This document shows, piece after piece, positions 1 through 6,791 of a stretch of DNA of 11,225 bases (within the stretch, counting starts at the first letter, position 1; each line of letters starts with the position of its first letter). Location of the stretch: positions 1 through 11,225 of the forward strand of contig JAAOZO010000148.1 in the NCBI GenBank assembly GCA_011605715.1, written 5' to 3'. The notes beneath the pieces were generated by a model. It was given only the letters and a program-made list of their open reading frames with translations, did not search any database and had not been told where the DNA came from. The translations under genes were made by a program, and so were the position numbers. Source of the DNA: Nitrososphaerota archaeon (GTDB taxonomy: Archaea; Thermoproteota; EX4484-205; JAAOZO01).

Positions 1-1
1 C

Positions 2-655
2 AACACTGCATTAATATTTACTTCAGATCATGGCTTTTACTTAGGTGAGCATGGTCTTATAGGTAAATCAATAGTTATGGGAGATGTTCATGGACTAACA
101 CCACTTTATGAAGAAGTTGCGCATATTCCCCTAGTTTTAAGGCTACCTGATTCTATGATGAGTACTAAGAAAGGACTTAAGTTAGATGCGTTAGTTCAAA
201 CTCCAGACATAACTGCTACGATACTAGAGTTGGCTGGCTCAAACCACAGAGTAGAAGGTTCTTCGTTGCTTCCTTTGATTAGAGGAGAATCTTCAAAGTT
301 AAGAGACTTTGTCATTTCTACGCCTAGCATTGCACATGGTCCTAGTGGAGGCCTTAGACCTACAATAACTTCTGAAGATTGGTCACTGATACTTTCTTCT
401 GCTGAAACACAAGTAGGAAAGAACGAGTATACTCTAATTGTTGATGGTAAGTTAAGAGTTCTAAAACCATTTGGAAAAATTGATACTGAACTCTACAACC
501 TCGAAAGAGATAAACAGCAAGAAAAGAACTTAATAGATACTCATAAAGAGGTAGCTTTAGCTCTTAAAGAGAAATTTATAGAAATGTTGAGAAAGCTAAA
601 CACGAAGGAAGAGCTTATAAAACCTTGGTATAAGTGTAAGAAAATAGATCTCTAG
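2..655 (+). CDS. Sulfatase family hydrolase, C-terminal part (5'-truncated by window edge)
   Basis: The reading frame is open from base 2, so this is the end of a longer gene and not a gene starting at the ATG at 77; that ATG lies inside the conserved region. The visible 217 codons match the second half of an alkaline-phosphatase-superfamily sulfatase: a TSDHG motif at visible residues 7-11 (the Asp-His metal ligands), a YEEVAHIPLVLRLP stretch, then the PDITATILELAG segment and a C-terminal ELYNLERDKQQEKNL block. These enzymes hydrolyse sulfate esters and close relatives cleave phosphoesters. The formylglycine-site motif lies upstream of the window, so the catalytic type cannot be judged. It shares its architecture with the complete sulfatase-like gene at 3348-4712 and is probably a paralogue. 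It ends with TAG and converges on the isomerase gene. The family call is firm; the substrate is unknown. Confidence 0.92.
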   Translation, partial: NTALIFTSDHGFYLGEHGLIGKSIVMGDVHGLTPLYEEVAHIPLVLRLPDSMMSTKKGLKLDALVQTPDITATILELAGSNHRVEGSSLLPLIRGESSKLRDFVISTPSIAHGPSGGLRPTITSEDWSLILSSAETQVGKNEYTLIVDGKLRVLKPFGKIDTELYNLERDKQQEKNLIDTHKEVALALKEKFIEMLRKLNTKEELIKPWYKCKKIDL

Positions 656-725
656 AGCTGGACGAAAGATTAGCCTGAAATAAGTGAACTATATAAAAAG
701 CTTGCTTCAACTATAAGCCCAAACC

Positions 726-732
726 TTTTTTT
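726..732 (+). terminator. T-rich termination tract after the sulfatase
   Basis: A run of seven T follows the sulfatase stop by about 70 nt. Archaeal RNA polymerase stops at such U-rich tracts without needing a hairpin. An A6 run at 758-763 (T6 on the other strand) could serve the opposing isomerase gene in the same way. Placement between convergent genes supports the call, but no transcript ends are known. Confidence 0.4.
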
Positions 733-791
733 AAAAGACTAAGTAGTTAAGGTTGTTAAAAAATCTATCCTTTTTGCAACCTTTTGTCGTA

Positions 792-814
792 CTCTAAAGT
801 TTATTACTTTAGAG
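792..814. terminator. Perfect 8-bp inverted repeat between convergent genes
   Basis: CTCTAAAG (792-799) and CTTTAGAG (807-814) form a perfect 8-bp stem with a 7-nt loop. It sits 13 bp beyond the isomerase stop, in the space where transcription from both sides must end. It may protect or help form the 3' end of the isomerase mRNA. This is inferred from position and symmetry only. Confidence 0.4.
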
Positions 815-826
815 CGAGTAGATGAA

Positions 827-1576
827 TTAGTAACCAATCTTTCTTAAGTACTCTCTGCTCTCTAGCATACTCTTAAATGGACTTCTTGGAGTCCAGTCCT
901 GTTCAACAACTACCCATTTCATGTTAAGTTGAGTTGCAAAGCTAAGGATAGCTGGAAAGTCTATAGACCCTCTTCCAAGCTCAGAGAATCTTTTATTTTT
1001 CATGTCTTCTTCTGATCCATCTTTAAGATGGAGGTAAGCAACTCTGTCTTTGTTACCCTTAATAAAGCTAAGAGGATCTGAACCTCCAAACTTAACCCAG
1101 TATGTATCAACGCACAACTTTACTAGTTCTGGGTCGGTGTTTTGAATTATCAACTTTATTCCCCTTTGATCGTTAGCTATTTCATGTCCATGGTTATGGT
1201 AGCAAACCTTTACGTTATAACCTTTCGCAATTTTTCCTACATTATCTAAGAAATCAGCACACTTTAAGTAATCTTCTTCAGTTCCTTTTCCACCAGGTCC
1301 ACTAAAAGTCAAGTATTCTCCTTCAAACTCTTTTAGAAGTTTTAGTGCTTGTTCAACTTTGTTTAAGTCTCCAATTCCCATGTGTAGCGCAACAAGTTTT
1401 AAATTGTTCTTGGTTAGAAGTTCTTTTACTTTGGAACCATACTTTAAGATTAATTCAGGCGAGGCCTCTATTCCCTCGTAGCCAGCATCCTTTACCTCGA
1501 TTAGAACGCTTTCAAGGCTTTCTTCGGGTCTTTTTCCCCAGATTATTAGTTGAGCTCCAACTTTTAGCTTATTCAT
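827..1576 (-). CDS. Sugar phosphate isomerase/epimerase, xylose-isomerase-like TIM barrel (IolE-like)
   Basis: This belongs to the AP-endonuclease-2/xylose-isomerase-like TIM-barrel family (sugar epimerases, isomerases and inosose dehydratases such as IolE). Numbered from the start chosen here (249 residues), visible signatures are VGAQLIIWG at the first strand, LHMG at 64-67, YHNHGHE at 126-132, CVDTYW at 155-160, HLKD at 183-186 and VVVEQDW at 222-228. The probable divalent-metal ligands are E132, D157, H183 and E225. An upstream in-frame ATG at 1633 would add 19 residues, but those precede the first barrel strand and are not family-like. A TATA-like box at 1600-1607 lies at the leaderless distance from the ATG at 1576 and would fall inside the longer version. 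The protein has no signal peptide, so it is cytoplasmic. It probably interconverts or dehydrates a sugar released by the neighbouring hydrolases; the exact substrate cannot be read from sequence. Confidence 0.88.
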   Translation of the reverse strand: MNKLKVGAQLIIWGKRPEESLESVLIEVKDAGYEGIEASPELILKYGSKVKELLTKNNLKLVALHMGIGDLNKVEQALKLLKEFEGEYLTFSGPGGKGTEEDYLKCADFLDNVGKIAKGYNVKVCYHNHGHEIANDQRGIKLIIQNTDPELVKLCVDTYWVKFGGSDPLSFIKGNKDRVAYLHLKDGSEEDMKNKRFSELGRGSIDFPAILSFATQLNMKWVVVEQDWTPRSPFKSMLESREYLRKIGY

Positions 1577-1599
1577 ATGAGCTTTAATAACTCTTAACG

Positions 1600-1607
1600 A
1601 TTTAAAG
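1600..1607 (-). promoter_or_regulatory. TATA-like box for the isomerase gene
   Basis: CTTTAAAT on the minus strand is centred about 27 nt upstream of the ATG at 1576. This is the archaeal TATA-box spacing when transcription starts at the start codon itself, so the mRNA would be leaderless. This placement is the main argument for the shorter start of the isomerase. Confidence 0.55.
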
Positions 1608-1643
1608 TTTTCTACTTTTTTACGTAAAGGCATGTTCAGAAAG

Positions 1644-1680
1644 CTTAAAACTTATTTCTTATGTAAAAGTAGAAGTAGGA
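1644..1680 (+). promoter_or_regulatory. Probable promoter and ribosome binding site of the membrane-protein gene
   Basis: A CTTAAAAC box (1644-1651) would place a transcript start near 1674, leaving a short leader that contains AGGA at 1677-1680, nine nt before the TTG start. The same CTTAAAAC string occurs upstream of the nucleotidylyltransferase gene. The signal is moderate. Confidence 0.35.
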
Positions 1681-1689
1681 AGAAGATAG

Positions 1690-2730
1690 TTGAGTGAGCT
1701 AAAAACATTCTTAGGCTTCGAAGAGGCACTAGAAGTTACGATTATCTCTGTTTCTATGGCGTGCATAACTCTAACTTTTCTATTGAAAACTGTTCCTCAA
1801 AATTTAATTTTAACTTTTATGATATGTTCAATAGAGAGTACTCTCTTTTTTATTATTGAAAGAAGCAACTACGTGAAAAAGGAAGTTCTGAAATTACTTT
1901 CGGTTTCACTTTTTTACTTAGTAATTTCGTTGATTAACAAATTTTTTCTTGATAATTTATTAAATAACGAATTAGTTTATGCGTCTTATATCATTCTTGT
2001 GATGTTTCTATCTAAAAGCTCTGTTTACCTAGCGTTCCCATCTATCTTTCATCACTTAATGGTTGTTGAAGAAGCCTTACAATTAAAAGTTATGGGTTTT
2101 TTGAAGTATGCTAGAGGCACATACCTAAGGATAAGGAAAATCCTGTTTCAAAGAAAGCTATCTGAAAGAGAAGCATTAAAGTTATCACGAAAAGCCCTTA
2201 TAACCTATTTAAAAAATGAAAGAAGTCTTGAAGTCTTAAGTAAGAATGAAAAGAACTTTTCTGTTCGCACATTAGCTAAAGATAAGAATAGTTTCCTTTT
2301 TCTTTTTAAAGGGAAGACTTTAGAGTTCATGATATTGACAGACAGAGTTTCTAGAAAGATTAACGGGCCTTTATTAGTTCCAAGCATAAAGCAACTTTCT
2401 TATGCTCTTTCAAAGCACTTTGGCTTAAACTTAAAAGTTGTAAACATTAAATACGTTACTTTCGGAATTATTGAGGTTGGAATTGACAACAGCAAAGGGG
2501 TGTACTACGAAGGTATCTTTGATCTAGTTCGCAGAAGGCTGACTATTAAGAATGCTTTCCTAAGTTATAAATTTTTCCTAGCTAACTATGAATCAAACCT
2601 TGTCTTAGAAGATATAAAAAGAATTGACAAATTCAAATTTGAGATAATCTACAGCAAGGATGAAGAAAAACATTCCGATATTGTCGATGTTTCAAACATA
2701 AGGAAAGTTTTAGTTCAAAGGAAAAGCTAA
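1690..2730 (+). CDS. Unrecognised membrane protein: four predicted TM segments plus C-terminal soluble domain
   Basis: I do not recognise this 346-residue protein. The N-terminal third is hydrophobic, with probable membrane segments at about 14-32, 38-56, 68-86 and 95-118. A basic stretch (about 138-170, rich in Arg and Lys) follows, which suggests the C-terminal part faces the cytoplasm. Residues 170-346 form a mixed alpha/beta region rich in Lys, Phe and Val, including a SKHFGLNLKVVNIKYVTFG stretch near 240-258; I see no known catalytic motif in it. The start is TTG with AGGA nine nt upstream; the next in-frame ATG (residue 23) would cut into the first membrane segment, so TTG is preferred. 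Length and uninterrupted frame argue for a real gene. It diverges from the isomerase and is followed closely by a frameshifted gene on the same strand. No function is assigned. Confidence 0.75.
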   Translation: MSELKTFLGFEEALEVTIISVSMACITLTFLLKTVPQNLILTFMICSIESTLFFIIERSNYVKKEVLKLLSVSLFYLVISLINKFFLDNLLNNELVYASYIILVMFLSKSSVYLAFPSIFHHLMVVEEALQLKVMGFLKYARGTYLRIRKILFQRKLSEREALKLSRKALITYLKNERSLEVLSKNEKNFSVRTLAKDKNSFLFLFKGKTLEFMILTDRVSRKINGPLLVPSIKQLSYALSKHFGLNLKVVNIKYVTFGIIEVGIDNSKGVYYEGIFDLVRRRLTIKNAFLSYKFFLANYESNLVLEDIKRIDKFKFEIIYSKDEEKHSDIVDVSNIRKVLVQRKS

Positions 2731-2735
2731 AAAAA

Positions 2736-2769
2736 CTTTATAAAATAAAATTTTTAAAGTTAAAGAGGA
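2736..2769 (+). promoter_or_regulatory. TATA-like box and Shine-Dalgarno-like site before the broken gene
   Basis: CTTTATAAAA at 2736-2745 is one of the best TATA-like boxes in the window, and GAGGA at 2765-2769 lies eight nt before the ATG at 2778. A start signal this complete in front of a frame that stops after 16 codons supports a once-functional gene here. A second T-rich box near 2751-2758 could be an alternative TATA element or the terminator of the upstream gene. Confidence 0.45.
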
Positions 2770-2777
2770 AAGTCACT

Positions 2778-3242
2778 ATGGATAAAAATTCTACATTTCT
2801 GCCAGAAGAAGCGTACTTGCTGTTTTGAAGGCAAAAACAAGACTATCCTTTTTTCTGATTTAACTTTATTGATATTTTGCAGAAATAAAAAGAGAACACT
2901 TCCCAAAAAATATCTTGACGATAAAGGCGAGTTACTACTTTATAAACATATAGTGTGCGGAGCGCTAAAGAGCTATGCCTCCCAATTCATGGTATTGTCT
3001 TCAAGAATGTAAGTGTAAGATTTTGAAGAAGAAACAAAAGATGGAATCGTTAGAACAACGGGTTTATTATATATCTCTAAGTGAATTAAGAAAAGTAGAC
3101 AAATATTAATTCCATTTCCTTTAGTACTGTAACATTCAAGTATCCTGTGAATAATGAAGAAGATCTAAAAGGTATTGAAATTTATATACCAAAAATACAA
3201 AGTGTAAAAAATGATAAAGCTTCAAAAGGCAAAAATTATTAA
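2778..3242 (+). pseudogene. Frameshifted gene of about 154 codons, product unrecognised
   Basis: No single frame is open, but protein-like segments pass from frame to frame without overlap or gaps. MDK at 2778 is followed by KFYISARRSVLAVLKAKTR (2786-2853), SDLTLLIFC through CGALKSYAS (2854-2982), PIHGIVFKNVSV (about 2983-3020), EEETKDGIVRTTGLLYIS (to about 3077), LSELRKVD (to 3098), and NINSISFSTVTFKYPV through the TAA at 3240-3242. At least three switches sit at homopolymers and need one base restored each (A5 at 2784-2788, T6 at 2849-2854, C3 at 2981-2983). The others are near 3021-3024, 3070-3077 and 3100. I see no nonsense codon in the repaired reading, so the damage is recent or comes from sequencing. 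The repaired protein would be soluble and lysine-rich; I do not recognise its family. A promoter and Shine-Dalgarno-like site precede it. Confidence 0.6.
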
Positions 3243-3251
3243 TTGATTCAT

Positions 3252-3257
3252 AAAAAA
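3252..3257 (-). terminator. T6 tract downstream of the three-gene minus-strand operon
   Basis: The plus-strand A6 run is a T6 tract in minus-strand transcripts, about 90 nt beyond the stop of the sulfatase-like gene. It is the clearest U-rich stretch in this gap and a plausible end for the operon. The rest of the gap (3243-3347) shows no gene. Confidence 0.3.
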
Positions 3258-3347
3258 TGGGAAAATTAGTTCGCTTCTACATAGAACTCCTTTTTAAAGG
3301 CTAGTAGTTGAATGAGCTAGATTGCTAACTTTTAATCGTGACTCTTT

Positions 3348-4712
3348 TTAAGAAAGCTCATACTTCCCTTGAATTCCCTTAACAACTTTGCTTTCAACTT
3401 TCCTGAAGTATGCTCCAAATGCTAAGGCTAGTCTTTTAGCTTCATTCGGATTTTCGTCTACTACATTTTTCGTTTCTTTTGGATCTTCTACTAAATTGTA
3501 AAGCTCATCAGATTGTCCTTCTGGTCTTTGTATATAGCTCCACTCTTGGTCACGAACGCATCTGTCAACAGCTTCATAGTAACCTGAGATTGCATACTTG
3601 CGATGTTCGTCTGTTTGATTAAGTAGCACTGGTAAGAAACTTCGCCCATGCATTGAAGCTACATCATTTCCTAAGCCGATGAGTTCAAGTATTGTTGGAA
3701 GAAGGTCTGGAAATTGTACTATTGCTTTAGTCTCTCTTGCTTTTTCTCCTCCAGGTAATCTAACCATAAATGGAACTTTTAGTAGCTCATTGTATAGTCT
3801 ATCTCCCCCTTTTAAGAATTTTCCATGATCTGCCAAAGGGTGACCATGGTCTGCAAGAACTACTATGATTGAATTTTCTAGGAAGCCAAGCGCCCTTAGT
3901 TCTTCGTAGAATACTCCAAACCAATAATCTACAAAGCTAGCTTCTCCTGCGTATAAACCGCGTATGTAGTCAATTTCTTCTTCGCTTGCCCAACTTTTTG
4001 CTTCTCCTCCCATTGGCAAAATTAGTCTTTTCCCTTTATAGTTTCTGCTTGTGTAAACGTCGAATCTTTCTGGAGGATCCCAAGGTTCATGAGGATCAAA
4101 GCTATCTACCCATAAGAAAATTTTTTCGTATACTTTGTTGTTTCTAAGCCATCTTATTGCCTCACTGAAAACTTTAGCAGGAAACCATTCTTCTTCGTTC
4201 TCAAAGTCTTCAGTATTTGCTAAGAATCGAGCAACAAGCTTTTTCCATTGCTCACTATAGCTCTTATTCACGTAGTTTTCTGCATTTTTCTTTTTTGGAG
4301 GTGCTGAGTTAAAAGCATCGTACTCTTGTCCTCTAATCCATACAAACGAATCGAAGCCTTTATGGAAGTTCATTCCAGGTTTAAACAAATGGTAGGTGTC
4401 TGTAATTAGTCCACTTACGTAGCCTTCACGCTTTAGGATTTCTGCTATCGTAATTTCAGTAGGATACATTGGAGACCAAGGCTTATAAGGGAGAGTAAAC
4501 TGCCCAGTCATAAGTTCAGTTCTTACTGGAATTGTTGGTAATCCTGCAGGGTAAGCATTATGGAAGACTACACTTTCTTTCGCAAATTTATCTAAATTTG
4601 GAGTTTTGCATGCCGCTACGTTCTTAAATATTCTTTCTTCTTTGTTGTAAAAACTAATATGGTCCTGTCTAAAGCTATCTAGCACTACAACAATTATGTT
4701 GTACTTGCTCAT
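3348..4712 (-). CDS. Sulfatase-family hydrolase with Thr at the formylglycine position
   Basis: This is a complete 454-residue member of the alkaline-phosphatase-superfamily sulfatases. Visible features are the N-terminal strand with metal ligand D12 (VVVLDSFRQDH; many sulfatases have DD here, this one has D-S), TPNLDKFAKESVVF at 37-50, the active-site loop PTIPVRTELMTG at 59-70, FDPHEPW at 205-211, ADHG at 287-290 with the metal pair D288-H289, PDLLPTILELIG in the C-terminal half, and a terminal ELYNLVEDPKETKNV block. The nucleophile position of the usual C/S-x-P-x-R motif is T60 (codon ACA at 4533-4535), with P62 and R64 kept. Thr cannot be converted to formylglycine, so the enzyme may use Thr directly, as phospho- and phosphonate-ester relatives do, or act differently. 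There is no signal peptide, so it is cytoplasmic. It is the last gene of a tight operon, 31 nt after the oxidoreductase. Confidence 0.88.
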   Translation of the reverse strand: MSKYNIIVVVLDSFRQDHISFYNKEERIFKNVAACKTPNLDKFAKESVVFHNAYPAGLPTIPVRTELMTGQFTLPYKPWSPMYPTEITIAEILKREGYVSGLITDTYHLFKPGMNFHKGFDSFVWIRGQEYDAFNSAPPKKKNAENYVNKSYSEQWKKLVARFLANTEDFENEEEWFPAKVFSEAIRWLRNNKVYEKIFLWVDSFDPHEPWDPPERFDVYTSRNYKGKRLILPMGGEAKSWASEEEIDYIRGLYAGEASFVDYWFGVFYEELRALGFLENSIIVVLADHGHPLADHGKFLKGGDRLYNELLKVPFMVRLPGGEKARETKAIVQFPDLLPTILELIGLGNDVASMHGRSFLPVLLNQTDEHRKYAISGYYEAVDRCVRDQEWSYIQRPEGQSDELYNLVEDPKETKNVVDENPNEAKRLALAFGAYFRKVESKVVKGIQGKYELS

Positions 4713-4722
4713 TTTACGAGAT

Positions 4723-4729
4723 CTCCCTC
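4723..4729 (-). promoter_or_regulatory. Ribosome binding site of the sulfatase-like gene
   Basis: GAGGGAG on the minus strand, with its GGAG core ending ten nt before the ATG at 4712, lies in the 31-nt gap after the oxidoreductase stop. It supports this ATG and internal initiation on a polycistronic mRNA. Confidence 0.5.
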
Positions 4730-4743
4730 TTGTTTAATTGTTC

Positions 4744-5760
4744 TCAATTTATTAATGTTTCAGGGTTTATTGGCTTTCCTGTTTTTGCAGACTCGTTTGC
4801 AGCAAGAGATAACAGTGTGCTTTTATATGCATCTTCGTAGCGAGTAGGTATTAAGTTTTTATTGTTTTCCTTCACCGCTTCTATAAAGCTTCTGTACATC
4901 TCAACTGTAGAGTTCTGAGTTGAGTTGAATATTTTTGGTTCTTCGTTTTTCTTAAGGATCCTTACTTCTTTGTCATTGCAGTACCTTATGAGTTTCTCTC
5001 TGCAAATTAAGTCAATGTAAGCTAAGCACTCGTTTGGAAAGTTCCTGAAAACTTCAGGATAAAGAGAATAAGTAGTATACAGGTTTCCAATTACACCATT
5101 CTTGAATTTTAGAGCTACAGCATAGCTTGACCAATTATCAAAGTTGTTCTTTTTGTCCTCTTCTGTGTTTCTACCACGCTCGGTATACTCAGCATAAACT
5201 TTTTCAACTTCTCCTGCAAAGTACCTAAACAAGTCGAGAAGGTGAACTGCCTGCTCTACTACTTGACCCCCTGCTTGGTTTCTTAGTCTAATCCATGGAA
5301 TTGGAGGTATGGTCCAATACCAACGGCCAACAAGCATTGAAAGTGTTTCTTCATCGATGTTTTCTTTCGCAACATTAGTGAGATTACTATACCTCAACTG
5401 AAAACCAACCGCAACTATCTTATTAGAACTTTTCACAGCATCAAGCAGATTTTTTATTTCAATAACATTAAGAGAAATTGGTTTTTCCATCATTACGTTT
5501 ACTCCTGCCTTGAGGCATTGTAAAGTTTGAGAAACATGTAATGGAACAGGCGTACTTATAACAACCGCGTCTAAACTTTCTTTGTGTAACATGTCTTCTA
5601 AGCTTAAGTATCCCCTTAGCTTGTATTCTTCTGATACTTCTAGCAGTCTTTTTTCATCACTTTCGCAAATTGCTTGAATGGAAACTTCTTCAAAGTTTTT
5701 AAGTACCCTTAGGTGGTCTAAACCTCTTCTTCCCGCTCCAATTATTCCGAACTTTATCAT
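4744..5760 (-). CDS. Gfo/Idh/MocA family NAD(P)-dependent sugar oxidoreductase
   Basis: The 338-residue protein has the two-domain layout of this family. An N-terminal Rossmann fold carries GIIGAGRRG at 5-13 for dinucleotide binding, and E92-K93-P94 is the conserved EKP motif whose lysine acts in catalysis. The C-terminal alpha/beta domain carries GGQVVEQAVHLLD at 164-176, the substrate-site pattern in which H173 and D176 are conserved. Family members oxidise or reduce hydroxyls of sugars, inositols and sugar acids; some instead use a transient oxidation to drive cleavage. The start used here is the ATG at 5760, because GAGGT lies eight nt upstream. A GTG at 5775, overlapping the upstream stop by four bases, would add five residues (MRLVS) and cannot be excluded. 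It is the middle gene of the operon between the glycosidase-like and sulfatase-like genes, so its substrate is probably the sugar they release. Confidence 0.92.
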   Translation of the reverse strand: MIKFGIIGAGRRGLDHLRVLKNFEEVSIQAICESDEKRLLEVSEEYKLRGYLSLEDMLHKESLDAVVISTPVPLHVSQTLQCLKAGVNVMMEKPISLNVIEIKNLLDAVKSSNKIVAVGFQLRYSNLTNVAKENIDEETLSMLVGRWYWTIPPIPWIRLRNQAGGQVVEQAVHLLDLFRYFAGEVEKVYAEYTERGRNTEEDKKNNFDNWSSYAVALKFKNGVIGNLYTTYSLYPEVFRNFPNECLAYIDLICREKLIRYCNDKEVRILKKNEEPKIFNSTQNSTVEMYRSFIEAVKENNKNLIPTRYEDAYKSTLLSLAANESAKTGKPINPETLIN

Positions 5761-5768
5761 ACTTACCA

Positions 5769-5773
5769 ACCTC
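5769..5773 (-). promoter_or_regulatory. Shine-Dalgarno site that decides the oxidoreductase start
   Basis: GAGGT on the minus strand ends eight nt before the ATG at 5760 and overlaps the TGA of the upstream gene (5772-5774). This spacing favours ATG 5760 over the overlapping GTG at 5775. Confidence 0.5.
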
Positions 5774-6791
5774 ACTTTATTTTTGAAGTATAAAGAAGTA
5801 CTCTGTCTACTTCTAAGTTCAGTCCAGGCTCTTTACTGTAGTTTGGGTCAACAGCTTCGATCCAAATCAGCCACCTGTCGTTTCTTATCGTATCAAAAAC
5901 AACCTGAGAATACGTATGAATTGGATATTCTTTATGCTCATAGCGTGAAAGTGAATTCCATGGTGCTGAAAAGACTGTTTCTAAGTTTAGATTTTTATAG
6001 TCTATCCGGTAAGCTACAAAGTGCTTTGTTAATGCAGCACCTTTAACAACTTCAAGCGTTTTAGTACCAATAAAGAATAAACTTGTAGCACCTGGAATTA
6101 TGGAACCACTTAACAAGAAGTAGTTTGGTTGCTGTTCGTTGTCAACCTTTGGAATACCAAGTTTTTGCCACTCTTTTCCATCCTTACTTACTGCAAGTGC
6201 AGTACGAACCGCATTTGTTTCATTTTTCCTTGCTTTATAAAAACAAAAGTATTGCCCGTCTACTATGTCAATCGTGGAATCTCTTGCTTCTCCGTCATCA
6301 TATTCTGCGTCACCCCTAATTACGAAGCCTTTCGGTTCCCATGGACCGGAAGGATCATCAGCTGTTAGAAGAAATGTTTCCCATTTGCTTTCAAAGATCC
6401 TACTTTCATCACCTGCTAAATTTTCTTGAGCAATATCTAACGAAAGATAGAGGTGATAAAGGCCTGTTTTTGGATCTCTTAAGAGTTGCTGATTTTCTAT
6501 ACTTTGAACTTTTGCCTTTATTGTTTCACTTAACTCTTCTTTCGAAATCCATGTTATTAAGTTGTAGTTCTCTCCGTCGTTTGCCCTATAAATTTCAACA
6601 GCATAACCTCTTCTTATTTCTCCCTCTCTTGGTCTGCTCGTCAACCAGTATTCTTTGTTTTCCTCATCAATCCATAGCTTTCCTGCTCCACACCAGGAAC
6701 CAGGATTAAAGTTTGGAGGATCTAAGAGGACCTTTTTAAACTTCCTTCTTAAAAATAGAGCTTGAGGAGGATACAAGCCATACCAGCTCAT
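5772..6791 (-). CDS. Five-bladed beta-propeller glycosidase-like protein (GH43/GH117-type fold)
   Basis: The 339-residue protein has the repeated pattern of five-bladed propeller glycosidases (families 43, 32, 62, 68, 117, 130). Short strands end in acidic and aromatic residues in each blade: GAGKLWIDEENKEYWLTSR at 35-53, GYAVEIYRANDGENY at 62-76, DPKTGLYHLYLSLD at 106-119, TADDPSGPWEP at 143-153, and EARDSTIDIVDGQYFCFYKA at 168-187. D42, D106, E168 and D171 are acidic residues placed like propeller active-site residues, but which are catalytic cannot be settled by eye. There is no signal peptide, so it acts inside the cell, most likely on an imported oligosaccharide. The ATG at 6791 has a TATA-like box at the leaderless distance, making this the first gene of the operon that continues with the oxidoreductase 11 nt later. 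The fold is fairly sure; the family number and substrate are not. Confidence 0.72.
   Translation of the reverse strand: MSWYGLYPPQALFLRRKFKKVLLDPPNFNPGSWCGAGKLWIDEENKEYWLTSRPREGEIRRGYAVEIYRANDGENYNLITWISKEELSETIKAKVQSIENQQLLRDPKTGLYHLYLSLDIAQENLAGDESRIFESKWETFLLTADDPSGPWEPKGFVIRGDAEYDDGEARDSTIDIVDGQYFCFYKARKNETNAVRTALAVSKDGKEWQKLGIPKVDNEQQPNYFLLSGSIIPGATSLFFIGTKTLEVVKGAALTKHFVAYRIDYKNLNLETVFSAPWNSLSRYEHKEYPIHTYSQVVFDTIRNDRWLIWIEAVDPNYSKEPGLNLEVDRVLLYTSKIK

Noticed and set aside
77..655. A complete 192-residue gene starting at ATG 77
   Set aside because: The same frame is open to the window edge and carries the conserved sulfatase TSDHG motif upstream of this ATG, so 77 is internal.
689..699. 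TATA-like string ACTATATAAAA after the sulfatase
   Set aside because: No reading frame or structured RNA follows within reach on the plus strand; it lies between convergent genes and is most likely chance in AT-rich DNA.
2975..3109. A 44-codon plus-strand frame starting at ATG 2975 as a separate small gene
   Set aside because: Its end (SLSELRKVD) fits the stitched frameshifted gene, while its start overlaps better protein-like segments in the other two frames; no promoter precedes it.
5678..6709. Overlapping plus-strand frames of 64-122 codons opposite the oxidoreductase and glycosidase-like genes
   Set aside because: They are antisense to well-supported genes, give low-complexity Leu/Phe/Ser-rich products and have no start signals.
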